A DNA stretch of 7,407 nt from an uncultured Verrucomicrobiota bacterium (GTDB taxonomy: Bacteria; Verrucomicrobiota; Kiritimatiellia; RFP12; UBA3636), in the NCBI GenBank assembly GCA_946534745.1, contig CAMNDA010000230.1:1-7407 (forward strand), written 5' to 3'. This document shows, piece after piece, positions 1-6,767 of the stretch; position 1 is the stretch's first letter; every line of letters starts with the position of its first letter. The notes under the pieces are model-generated. The model was not told where the DNA came from, searched no databases, and saw only the letters and a program-made list of their open reading frames with translations. The translations under genes were made by a program, and so were the position numbers.

Positions 1-2539
1 CGCCGGTGTGGACGCTCTTGCCGGCGACCGTCATCTCCTTGACGGTCAACGTGTGCCCCTCCGTGTAGACGCACTGCGAGCCGTCGTCCGATGCGAGCGC
101 GAGCGCTTGGACGCGGACGTCCTGCGTGAGGCGCAGCGCGCCGTGGCCGGAGAGTTCCCAGTTCGTCTTCTGCAGCGCGGTGCGCGTGTCGCCGTCCTGC
201 ATCGCCGGCAGGTGCGTGGCGGGGGCGACCGACTCGCCCGCCGGGACGCGCCACGTGGGCTCGCCGCCGTTGTAGCGGAACACGTTGTCCACCTTCACGA
301 GCGGATCGGCGCCGGGGGCCATCAGGCAGACCGTGCCCGCGGCGGCCGGGGAGACGTCGTAGGCCGCGGCGTCGGTGGCGTTCTGCATGCCGCCGCCATT
401 CGCCTCGATGGTGCCGGTGAAGGCGGCGAAGTCCGCGTTCGCGCCGGTGAGCGCGATCTTGACGCGGCCGCCGCTGCCGGGGCCGAAGCCGCCGTTGGCG
501 CCGCCGTTGGCGTCGATGGAGCCGGAGCCCGAGAGCGAGTCTGCGGTGAGGTTGACCGAGCCGCCGGAGCCGGCGCCGCCGACGACCTCCGCCCCCCAGA
601 TGGGGTAGCCGAAGCCGCGCGAGCAAATGACGCCGTCCACGGTCAGCGCGCCCGCGACGTCGAGCTTCACGATGCCGCCGCCGCCGTAGTTGGCGCTGTC
701 GCCGTGGCCGCCCGAGCCGTAGGAGAGCGGGTCGAGGATCGAGCCGTAGGAGACGAAGCCCGTGGCGTTGGTCATGTGGCCGCCCTCGCCGGCGAACGAG
801 CCGCCCGCCGTGCGCAGGTAGCCGGGGCCGTGGTCCGCCGTGTAGCCGCGAGGCGCGCCGTCGTTGTCGTTGTAGTTTTGCGACGTGCCCGCGACGATGC
901 GGGCGTTGGCGCCGACCGTCAGCGATCCGCCGACAATGACGTTCACCATCTCCGTCGGTTCGTTCGCCGGCCCGCCGTGCGTCCACGTGCCGGCGCCGAG
1001 GAGGACGTCGCCCGTGACGGTGAGCGGCGCGCCGTTCGTGGTGTGGAAGAACACCTGGTGCTTCGGGTCGGCGAAGTCGGCGGGCTGCACCCAGCCCGCG
1101 ACGGTGCCGGATCCGGTTTCGGGATGCCAGTCGAGCCGGACGTCGTGGAGGCGGTCGAAGACGAACACCGTCTCGCTCGCGGTCGGGACGTGGCGCAGCG
1201 ACCAGTTCGCGGCCTCGCGCGAATCGGTCGAGACGGCGCCGGTCCAGACGTTCGTCGGGGCGCCCGGCTCCATCATCGAGTAGATCGTCGCGGGCGAGGG
1301 GCTCGCCCAGACCTCATCCGTCCCGTTCGTCGCGACGAGGCGGTAGTAGTAGAGGAAGCCCGGATCGAGCGCGATCGAGGTCGAGACTTCGCCCGCGGCC
1401 GCGCTCCCGAGGTCGACCACGTGGTCCCAGCCGGTTAGCGTGCGGCCGGGATCAGTCTTGCCGTAGACGGCGACGAGGCCGGAGGCGGGATTGCCGGGAT
1501 GGTCGACCGTCGCGGAGAGCGTCGCCGTCGTGTCGGAGGTCAGCGTCGCGTACACGAAGCCGTCGGCGAAGGCGAACTCGTCCGCCGAGACGGGCGTGAG
1601 GTAGAAGTCCGCGTAGTTCGTGTCGCCGTCGATCGCCGCGCCGTGGTCCTCCACGGTGAAGAGCGAGATGAAGGTGTCCTTGTCGATGACTTCGCCGTTG
1701 TAGCGGAACTTCGGGGTCGTCGCGTTGGAGCCGAACGACTTGGCGAAGATGTCGTCGATGGTCTTGAATCCGGACATGATCGTGAACTTCGACGTCGAGC
1801 CCGCGGGGACGTTGATGTAGGTGCCGCCGGACTGCCAGAAGCCGTCGAAGGTGCCGGTGCGCAGGATGAGATTCGGGCCGTTGAACGTGACGACGGAATT
1901 GGCGGACTGCGGCGAGAAGATGTTGGCGTTGATCGTGCCCGTGCCGGAGAACGTCGTGCCGTTCGCCGGTTGGAATTCGTTGCCGACGTAGAGCGTGCCG
2001 CCGGCCATCTCCTGATAGAGCGTGGACGCGTCGCCGCCGACCGTGCCGTCGACCGTGTAGGTGATGCCGGTGCCGATGACGACGCGGGCGTTGCCGGATT
2101 TCACGAGCTGGTTGCAGAACAGCTGTCCGCCATTTTGCAGGACGAGCCGGCCCTCCAGGCGGACCTGGTCCGGATTGGCGGCGTTGTTCTTGTAGTCGAT
2201 CGTGCCGCCGTCGATGACGACGTTGCCGTGGAAGAACGGCCACGCGCCGCCGTTCTGCACGAGCGACGCCCCGCCCGAGACGGTGAGCGTGGTGCCCGCC
2301 TGCGTGACGAGGTCGCCGCCGGGCACGTAGGTCACGACGACGCCCGCGCCGTCGATCACGACATCGTCGCCGTTGAGGGTGTTGCCGGGGGACGTCGTCG
2401 CGGGCGCGCCGTCGTAGTTCCAGTTGGCGATGGAGAACCAGAGGCCGTCGCCGGCCGAGCCGGTCCACGTGTAGGTGCCGGCGAGCGCTTGTGCGCAAAG
2501 CAAAACGGCAGCGGAGGCCGCAAGGGCTTTCGTGTTCAT
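1..2539 (-). CDS. Large secreted beta-helical, glycine-rich surface (adhesin-like) protein, C-terminus beyond window
   Basis: The frame is open from the ATG at 2539-2537 to the left edge: 846 codons plus one base, no stop. The start is supported by a signal peptide (MNTKALAASAAVLLCAQALA, cleavage near residue 20) and a promoter 54 bases upstream. Residues 22-40 hold a TYTWTG...W..ANW segment, echoed at 430-446 (NVWTG...ANW), so the protein looks like two related modules. Residues about 70-245 are short Gly/Asn/Thr/Val-rich strands typical of a right-handed beta-helix or autotransporter-type passenger. Residues about 332-420 look like a fibronectin-III/Ig-like domain (FLYYYRLVATN at 395-405). 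Residues about 615-700 are glycine-rich with GGSGG-type turns (GGAGSGG, GSGGRVKI), seen in large PVC surface proteins. No catalytic motif was seen. A surface role, perhaps glucan binding or adhesion, is inferred from the shared regulatory element with the neighbouring glucanase. The sorting signal or anchor would lie outside the window. Confidence 0.85.
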   Translation of the reverse strand, partial: MNTKALAASAAVLLCAQALAGTYTWTGSAGDGLWFSIANWNYDGAPATTSPGNTLNGDDVVIDGAGVVVTYVPGGDLVTQAGTTLTVSGGASLVQNGGAWPFFHGNVVIDGGTIDYKNNAANPDQVRLEGRLVLQNGGQLFCNQLVKSGNARVVIGTGITYTVDGTVGGDASTLYQEMAGGTLYVGNEFQPANGTTFSGTGTINANIFSPQSANSVVTFNGPNLILRTGTFDGFWQSGGTYINVPAGSTSKFTIMSGFKTIDDIFAKSFGSNATTPKFRYNGEVIDKDTFISLFTVEDHGAAIDGDTNYADFYLTPVSADEFAFADGFVYATLTSDTTATLSATVDHPGNPASGLVAVYGKTDPGRTLTGWDHVVDLGSAAAGEVSTSIALDPGFLYYYRLVATNGTDEVWASPSPATIYSMMEPGAPTNVWTGAVSTDSREAANWSLRHVPTASETVFVFDRLHDVRLDWHPETGSGTVAGWVQPADFADPKHQVFFHTTNGAPLTVTGDVLLGAGTWTHGGPANEPTEMVNVIVGGSLTVGANARIVAGTSQNYNDNDGAPRGYTADHGPGYLRTAGGSFAGEGGHMTNATGFVSYGSILDPLSYGSGGHGDSANYGGGGIVKLDVAGALTVDGVICSRGFGYPIWGAEVVGGAGSGGSVNLTADSLSGSGSIDANGGANGGFGPGSGGRVKIALTGANADFAAFTGTIEANGGGMQNATDAAAYDVSPAAAGTVCLMAPGADPLVKVDNVFRYNGGEPTWRVPAGESVAPATHLPAMQDGDTRTALQKTNWELSGHGALRLTQDVRVQALALASDDGSQCVYTEGHTLTVKEMTVAGKSVHTG
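488..511. repeat. Perfect 12-bp tandem duplication in the glycine-rich region
   Basis: GCCGCCGTTGGC occurs twice head to tail (488-499, 500-511). Read on the minus strand it codes ANGGANGG in the glycine-rich part of the surface protein. The in-frame unit is consistent with slippage-driven expansion of Gly/Asn turns. Too short to be a separate element. Confidence 0.6.
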
Positions 2540-2592
2540 GGGGAGGGATTTTTTCGGGTGTTTTTCGATCGGGGCTCTGCCGTACGGGAGAC

Positions 2593-2621
2593 AGAGTAGC
2601 AGAGAAGCGGAATGGTTGCAA
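2593..2621 (-). promoter_or_regulatory. Sigma-70-like promoter of the surface-protein gene
   Basis: On the minus strand TTGCAA (2621-2616) is followed after exactly 17 bases by TACTCT (2598-2593). A TG one base upstream of the -10 hexamer makes it an extended -10. The predicted transcript would start near 2586, giving a leader of about 47 bases. The -35 box lies inside the 33-bp repeated element, as in the promoter of the glucanase gene. Assigned by eye from consensus and from agreement with the other two promoters. Confidence 0.6.
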
Positions 2622-2648
2622 GCGAAATCTGGTTTGTCCTTGGTCTAC
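2616..2648. promoter_or_regulatory. Putative operator, copy A of a 33-bp repeated element
   Basis: Matches 3988-4020 at 23 of 33 positions. Conserved blocks on the plus strand are TGCAAG, AAATCTGGT, TG and TGGT.TA. It contains two half-sites, CTGGT at 2629-2633 and TTGGT at 2640-2644, 11 bp apart, so both face the same side of the helix. It overlaps the -35 box of the surface-protein promoter and runs into the stop codon of the upstream glucanase gene (2645-2647). The surrounding DNA is otherwise GC-rich and unrelated between the two copies, which argues for selection. Direct repeats of this pitch suit an AraC/XylS-type regulator, but the protein is unknown. Confidence 0.6.
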
Positions 2649-3919
2649 TTCCAGGAGATCCAGTCGAACAGGGCATCGGCGGCGTCCGCCGAGAAGGTCA
2701 GCGTGTGGCGGCCAGGGGCGAGGCGGAGCGGGAGGACATAGTCCTGGAAGCCCCACTTGCCCGGCTCGAAGGGCTTGATCTCGAGCCCCCCCGCGGAGGG
2801 CAGGCGTCCGGCGCGGATGTCCGGGTCGTCGACCGCGACGCGGAGCGTGCGTCCGCGCGCGGCGCTCAGGACGAGCGTTCCGTCGCCGCCGGGCGCGGCG
2901 ACGTCGACCTGGAGCGTGAAGGAGCCGGTGCGGCCGGAGTCGGGCTCGCCGATCTGCACGACGACCTGCGCCTCGGGATCGTAGCGGATGCTCGCGCCGT
3001 CGCCGGTCTCGACCCGGGCCGCGCCGGCGGCCTTGAAGACGCCGGGCCACGCGTCCCAGCGCTTCGGGTCCGGGTGCGGCATCGCGACGTAGAGGCGGCC
3101 GAGCTTCGTGAGGCCGCCGCCGGGCGCGATCAGGCTGTTACGATCGGCGCCGAAGTCGGCCTTGAACCAGGCGTAGCGTGCGATGTTCGGCGCGCGCTCG
3201 AGCGCGTCCACCGCCTGCACCAGGTAGTCCAGCGCGGCGGCTTCGTCCGGCGCGCCGGACCAGTTGAACTCCGTGACCCACACCGGCGTGGCGGGGTAGC
3301 GCTTCGCGAGCTCGCCGAGGATCCAGCGCATCTCCCAGATGTTGCCGTAGATGTGGATGCCCATCGCGGCGGGCTTCTCGAGGCCCGCCTCCCTAAGGTA
3401 CCACTCGAAGGCGTCGAGATACGGAAAGACGAACGTGTAGACGACCTCCTTCTTCTGGACGGGGTCGAAGCCGCGCCAGCTGTCGCCCTCGGGCGTGCCC
3501 ATCGCCATGTTCGGCGCAACGAGCGGGACGCCGTGGCGCCTGCACTGCGCGGCGAGCTCGCGCCACGACTTCGCGGCGTCCTCGGGCGACTGGAACGCCT
3601 GCCCGCGGAGGTTCGGCTCGTTGAGGCCGAGCACGGCGGAGGGCTTCGGGCCGGTCGTGAGGACCGCCTCCAGATGGTCGCGGAAGCCCTGCTGCGGCCC
3701 CCAGGCCATCGGGATGAACTCGATGCCCTTCGCCCGCGGGTCGTTGAACGCGTCGGGCTTGCCGACGCCCCAGTTGTAGGCCCACGAGACGCCCGGCGAA
3801 AGCGCGGCGAGGTCCGCCGCCGCGATCTCGTTGAAGCCGATGCCGCGCTTCGGGCTCGGGTCCGCATGCACGCCCGCGGCAAGCGCGAGAGCGAGGAGGA
3901 TCGATACGTTCGTTTTCAT
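2645..3919 (-). CDS. Secreted GH128-type endo-beta-1,3-glucanase with C-terminal CBM-like domain
   Basis: A 424-residue protein predicted to cleave beta-1,3-glucan (laminarin or callose type) outside the cytoplasm. A signal peptide covers residues 1-19 (cleavage VHA|DPSP). The catalytic barrel, about 24-285, has the Asl1/Glyco_hydro_cc (GH128) signature. This comprises KRGIGFN (24-30), WAYNWG (46-51), EFIPMAWG (67-74), LGLNEPN (97-103, with E101 as likely acid/base), HIYGNIW (189-195), VWVTEFNWSG (213-222, with E217 as likely nucleophile) and WFKADFG (251-257). Residues about 305-424 form a beta-rich domain ending LFDWISWK, like CBM6/CBM35 sandwiches, and probably bind glucan. Start: the ATG at 3919 gives a clean signal peptide, and the promoter is 45 bases upstream. 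There is no Shine-Dalgarno sequence. The adjacent surface-protein gene begins 105 bases downstream with no terminator between, so read-through is possible. The catalytic family call rests on remembered motifs; exact substrate is unproven. Confidence 0.85.
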   Translation of the reverse strand: MKTNVSILLALALAAGVHADPSPKRGIGFNEIAAADLAALSPGVSWAYNWGVGKPDAFNDPRAKGIEFIPMAWGPQQGFRDHLEAVLTTGPKPSAVLGLNEPNLRGQAFQSPEDAAKSWRELAAQCRRHGVPLVAPNMAMGTPEGDSWRGFDPVQKKEVVYTFVFPYLDAFEWYLREAGLEKPAAMGIHIYGNIWEMRWILGELAKRYPATPVWVTEFNWSGAPDEAAALDYLVQAVDALERAPNIARYAWFKADFGADRNSLIAPGGGLTKLGRLYVAMPHPDPKRWDAWPGVFKAAGAARVETGDGASIRYDPEAQVVVQIGEPDSGRTGSFTLQVDVAAPGGDGTLVLSAARGRTLRVAVDDPDIRAGRLPSAGGLEIKPFEPGKWGFQDYVLPLRLAPGRHTLTFSADAADALFDWISWK

Positions 3920-3964
3920 GGCGGGAGGCCCGGGAAAAGGGGAAAGGCAGGAGGAATGGGCTCC

Positions 3965-3993
3965 ATCCTACCAGAACGCGGGGGGCAATGCAA
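3965..3993 (-). promoter_or_regulatory. Sigma-70-like promoter of the GH128 gene
   Basis: On the minus strand TTGCAT (3993-3988) and TAGGAT (3970-3965) are separated by exactly 17 bases. TGG directly before the -10 hexamer makes it an extended -10. The predicted start near 3958 gives a leader of about 38 bases, which is pyrimidine-rich. The -35 overlaps the repeated element in the same register as the promoter at 2593-2621. An inverted CTGGTA half-site (minus strand, 3974-3969) overlaps the -10 box. Confidence 0.65.
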
Positions 3994-4020
3994 GAAAAAT
4001 CTGGTATGCAACTGGTATAG
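3988..4020. promoter_or_regulatory. Putative operator, copy B, shared by divergent genes
   Basis: The core CTGGTATGCAACTGGTAT (4001-4018) is a perfect 7-bp direct repeat (CTGGTAT at 4001-4007 and 4012-4018) with an 11-bp period. The flanking TGCAAG and AAAT match copy A at 2616-2648. Towards the left it overlaps the -35 box of the GH128 gene. Towards the right its second half-site ends 11 bases before the -35 of the glycosidase at 4067. One bound regulator could therefore act on both genes. Regulator identity and sign of control are not visible. Confidence 0.7.
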
Positions 4021-4021
4021 T
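4013..4021 (+). promoter_or_regulatory. Alternative extended -10 element for the plus-strand glycosidase
   Basis: TGG followed by TATAGT (4016-4021) is a good extended -10, but no -35 hexamer lies 17 bases upstream. If used, it would give a leader of about 40 bases for the gene at 4067. It overlaps the second operator half-site, so a bound regulator could block it. Weak alternative to the promoter at 4030-4058. Confidence 0.25.
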
Positions 4022-4029
4022 CTTTTCGC

Positions 4030-4058
4030 TTGCGGGCGGCGCTCCGTTCCGATAGTAT
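4030..4058 (+). promoter_or_regulatory. Sigma-70-like promoter of the divergent glycosidase gene
   Basis: TTGCGG (4030-4035), a 17-base spacer and TAGTAT (4053-4058). The AT-rich TTTTCGC directly upstream of the -35 resembles the TTTCGC before the -35 of the surface-protein promoter. The -10 hexamer ends only 8 bases before the ATG at 4067, so a transcript from here would be leaderless or nearly so. Confidence 0.5.
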
Positions 4059-4066
4059 TCTCCGCC

Positions 4067-6760
4067 ATGAAACGCCTTCTCCCGCTCCTCGCCGCCTCGG
4101 CGCTGTCGCTTCCCCTCCCCTCCCCCGCCTCCGACGTCCGCGTCGACATGGGGCGGCTCTCGGTCCCCGACGTGCCGATCGAGTTCCATGCCGTCGCCCA
4201 CCGACCGGACTGGACGGGGCGCGGCGAGCAGTCGCTCTCCCTCGAGGAGGACGGCGAGGGCCGCCACGCCTTCGCGATCCGGCTCGACGGCGCGACGTTC
4301 GACGGCCGCGCCTCCTACCGCGAGGAGGATGGCGCGGTCCGCGCCGAGTGGTCGATGGCGCCCGACCGCGACGTGGAGCTCGCCTGCCTCTGCGTCTCCG
4401 GCACGCTCCCGCTGTCGCGCTTCGCGGGCGGCACGGCGACCTTCGACGGTGCCGAGGTGGCGCTGCGGCGCGAGGACGCCCCCGCCGCCGGCCTCTTCTG
4501 GGGGAATGTGCGCGCGATGTCGGTCCGCGACGCCGAGGGGCGCGAGGCCTTCTCGCTCTCGTTCCCCGAGCCGACGCAGGTCCTGCTCCAGGACAACCGC
4601 CGCTGGGGGACGCCCGTCTACGAGCTCCGGCTCATCCTCGGCTCCGGGACGTTCGCCGCCGGCGAACGGTGCACGCTCGCGTTCACGCTCGCCGGGCCGG
4701 AGCCGCGCGCGCTGAAGCGCTTCGTCCCGAACCGCATCGAGGCGGGGCCCGACTGGATCCCGGTCGCCGTCGACCCGGACGTCGAGCCCGGCTCCGCGCT
4801 CGACTTCACGGACGTCGTCCCGCACGACGCCCCCGCCGGCGCGCACGGCCGCGTCGTCGCGCGCGGCCCGCACTTCGAGTTCGAGGGCCTGCCCGGCGTC
4901 GCGCAGCGCTTCTACGGCGTCAACCTCTGCTTCGACGCGAACTTCCCCGACCACGACGCCGCGCGCCGCGCGGCGGAGCGCCTTGCGCGCACCGGCTACA
5001 ACGCGGTGCGCTTCCACCACCACGACGGCGGGCTCTCGGGATGGGCGCCCGATTCCACCGCGCTCGACCCGGAGAAGGCGGACCGCTTCGACTTCCTTGC
5101 CGCCGAGCTGATCTCGCGCGGCATCTACCTCACGACCGACCTCTTCGTGAGCCGGCACGTCGCGTGGCGCGCCTGCGGGATCGACCGCGACGGCACGATC
5201 CCGATGGACACGTTCAAGACGCTCGTGCAGTTCCACGAGGGCGCCTTCTCCAACTACCTCGCCTTCGCGCGCTCGTTCCTCGGCCACGTCAACCCCTACA
5301 CCGGGCGCCGCTACGCCGACGAGCCGGCGCTGGCGTGGATCTCGCTCGTCAACGAGGGCAACCTCGGCAACCACGGCCCCGGCATCTTCCGCGAGATCGC
5401 CGCGCTCTGCGGGGATTCCATCCCGTCCGACATTCCCGACAACCTCTGGAACGGCAACGACCCGCGCGTCGCCCCGTTCGTCCGGTTCCTGCGCGAGCGC
5501 GAGGAGCGCTTCGCGGCGCGCGTCACGGCGTTCCTGCGCGACGAGATGGGCTGCCGCGCGCTCCTCACGGACATGAACTCGTGGTTCTACCCCGTGGCCT
5601 ACCAGCTGCCGCGCGGCCGGTCGCTCGACTACGTCGACGACCACTTCTACGTCGACCACCCGCGCTTCCTCGAGCAGTCCTGGCGCCTGCCCTCGGCCTG
5701 CAACGACGCCAACCCGATCGCCGGCGAATCGATGGGCGCGCAGGGCCTCGCCGTGCGCCGCCTCCTCGACCGCCCGTTCACGATCACCGAGTGGAACTAC
5801 GCCGCGCCCGGCCGCTACCGCGGCGTCGGCGGCATCGCGACCGGCGCCGCGGCCGCGCTCCAGGACTGGGCCGCCGTGTGGCGCTTCGCGTGGGGGCACG
5901 ACGGACTCGCGATGTCCGACCCTTCGCGCAAGTCGGTCAACTACTTCGACATGGCCGGCGACCCGCTCTCGCTCGCCGCCGAGCGCGCCTCGCTCTGCCT
6001 CTTCCTGCGCCGCGACCTGCCCGAGCTGCCCGCGATCTACGCCTACGCGCTCCCGCCGGACGAGCTCGCGGGGACGAACGGCACGGGCCGACAGACCTCC
6101 GCCCCGTGGGCGTGGGCGAGCTGGTACGCGAAGATCGGAGGAGTCCTCGCGCCGGAGGTCCCGGCCGCGCCCGGCGTCGTCGACGCCGGCTCCTTCCGCG
6201 AAGCCCTCGCGCGGCCGTCCGCGGCCGTCCGCGCCGACCTGCTCGGCCCCGACCCGGACCGCGCCCAGCGCCTCGCGCCGGGCGGCGGCGCGCTCGAGAT
6301 CGACCCGAAGCGCGGCACCTTCCTCCTGAACACGCCGCGCACCTGCGGCGGCTTCGCCGAAGGCGGCCGCATCCGCGCCGGCGCGCTCGAGGCCGAGCTC
6401 GGCGGCGCCCCCGCCACGCTGTGGGCGAGCGCGCTTGACGGCAAGCCGCTCGGCGAATCCGGGCGCGTGCTCGTCACGCACCTCACCGACGTGCAGAACA
6501 CGGGCGCCGTCTTCGGCGGCGACGGCCGCAAGGTGCTCTTCGAATGGGGCGGCGTCCCGCACCTGATGGCGCGCGGCCGGGCCGAGGTCTCCCTCGCCCT
6601 CGCCGACCGCCCGTGGAAGGTCTTCGCCCTCTCCACCGGCGGCCGCCGACTCCGCGAAGTTCCCTCCGCCTACGCGGCCGGCCGCCTCGCCTTCGTCGCC
6701 GACATCGCCGCGGAACCCGCGGCCGCCACGTTCCTCTACGAAGTCGTCGCCGACCGGTAG
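4067..6760 (+). CDS. Large secreted clan GH-A-type glycoside hydrolase, family unassigned
   Basis: An 897-residue protein. The ATG at 4067 opens a signal peptide (MKRLLPLLAASALSLPLPSPA, cleavage near 21). The frame stays open far upstream, but that part overlaps the GH128 gene antisense and the promoter region, so 4067 is preferred. Residues about 22-270 are beta-rich, probably an N-terminal sandwich. A TIM-barrel follows from about 280: RFYGVNLCFDANFP (281-294), YNAVRFHHHDGG (311-322), GIYLTTDLFVSRH (352-364), ISLVNEGNLG (425-434, with E430 as likely acid/base), VDDHFYVDHP (523-532) and FTITEWNYA (571-579, with E575 as likely nucleophile). Residues about 695-897 form a beta-rich C-terminal region (EIDPKRGTFLLNTPRT, 744-759). 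Asn-Glu and a later Thr-Glu-Trp glutamate are the clan GH-A pattern (retaining, as in GH5-like enzymes). I cannot place it in one family. Beta-glucan is the likely substrate only by context, since it shares an operator with a GH128 gene. No Shine-Dalgarno sequence is present. Confidence 0.8.
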   Translation: MKRLLPLLAASALSLPLPSPASDVRVDMGRLSVPDVPIEFHAVAHRPDWTGRGEQSLSLEEDGEGRHAFAIRLDGATFDGRASYREEDGAVRAEWSMAPDRDVELACLCVSGTLPLSRFAGGTATFDGAEVALRREDAPAAGLFWGNVRAMSVRDAEGREAFSLSFPEPTQVLLQDNRRWGTPVYELRLILGSGTFAAGERCTLAFTLAGPEPRALKRFVPNRIEAGPDWIPVAVDPDVEPGSALDFTDVVPHDAPAGAHGRVVARGPHFEFEGLPGVAQRFYGVNLCFDANFPDHDAARRAAERLARTGYNAVRFHHHDGGLSGWAPDSTALDPEKADRFDFLAAELISRGIYLTTDLFVSRHVAWRACGIDRDGTIPMDTFKTLVQFHEGAFSNYLAFARSFLGHVNPYTGRRYADEPALAWISLVNEGNLGNHGPGIFREIAALCGDSIPSDIPDNLWNGNDPRVAPFVRFLREREERFAARVTAFLRDEMGCRALLTDMNSWFYPVAYQLPRGRSLDYVDDHFYVDHPRFLEQSWRLPSACNDANPIAGESMGAQGLAVRRLLDRPFTITEWNYAAPGRYRGVGGIATGAAAALQDWAAVWRFAWGHDGLAMSDPSRKSVNYFDMAGDPLSLAAERASLCLFLRRDLPELPAIYAYALPPDELAGTNGTGRQTSAPWAWASWYAKIGGVLAPEVPAAPGVVDAGSFREALARPSAAVRADLLGPDPDRAQRLAPGGGALEIDPKRGTFLLNTPRTCGGFAEGGRIRAGALEAELGGAPATLWASALDGKPLGESGRVLVTHLTDVQNTGAVFGGDGRKVLFEWGGVPHLMARGRAEVSLALADRPWKVFALSTGGRRLREVPSAYAAGRLAFVADIAAEPAAATFLYEVVADR
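6211..6230. repeat. Perfect 10-bp tandem duplication inside the glycosidase gene
   Basis: GCGGCCGTCC is present twice in direct succession (6211-6220, 6221-6230), coding around residues 716-722 (RPSAAVR). The unit is not a multiple of three, so loss or gain of one copy would shift the frame. It may be a chance product of high GC or a recent slip. Confidence 0.5.
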
Positions 6761-6767
6761 GGGCGCG

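Noticed and set aside
2540..2547. GGGAGGG on the plus strand as a Shine-Dalgarno sequence
   Set aside because: The only gene starting here is on the minus strand, where this reads CCCTCCC. No plus-strand gene follows it.
8..2599. Plus-strand frames 8-1438 and 1499-2599
   Set aside because: They lie in the codon register opposite the surface-protein gene and lack any recognisable domain. They are antisense shadows.
1452..3050. Minus-strand 532-codon frame
   Set aside because: Very arginine-rich, out of frame with both the surface protein and the GH128 protein that it crosses. A shadow of high GC.
2612..4066. Upstream in-frame extension of the glycosidase reading frame
   Set aside because: It runs antisense to the GH128 gene and through the operator and promoters, and has Arg/Ala/Val-rich low-information sequence. 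The signal peptide at 4067 fixes the start.
3968..6562. Minus-strand 864-codon frame antisense to the glycosidase
   Set aside because: Composition is Arg/Glu/Val/Ala-rich with no motif. The codons are the mirror of the real gene, and long antisense frames are expected at this GC content.
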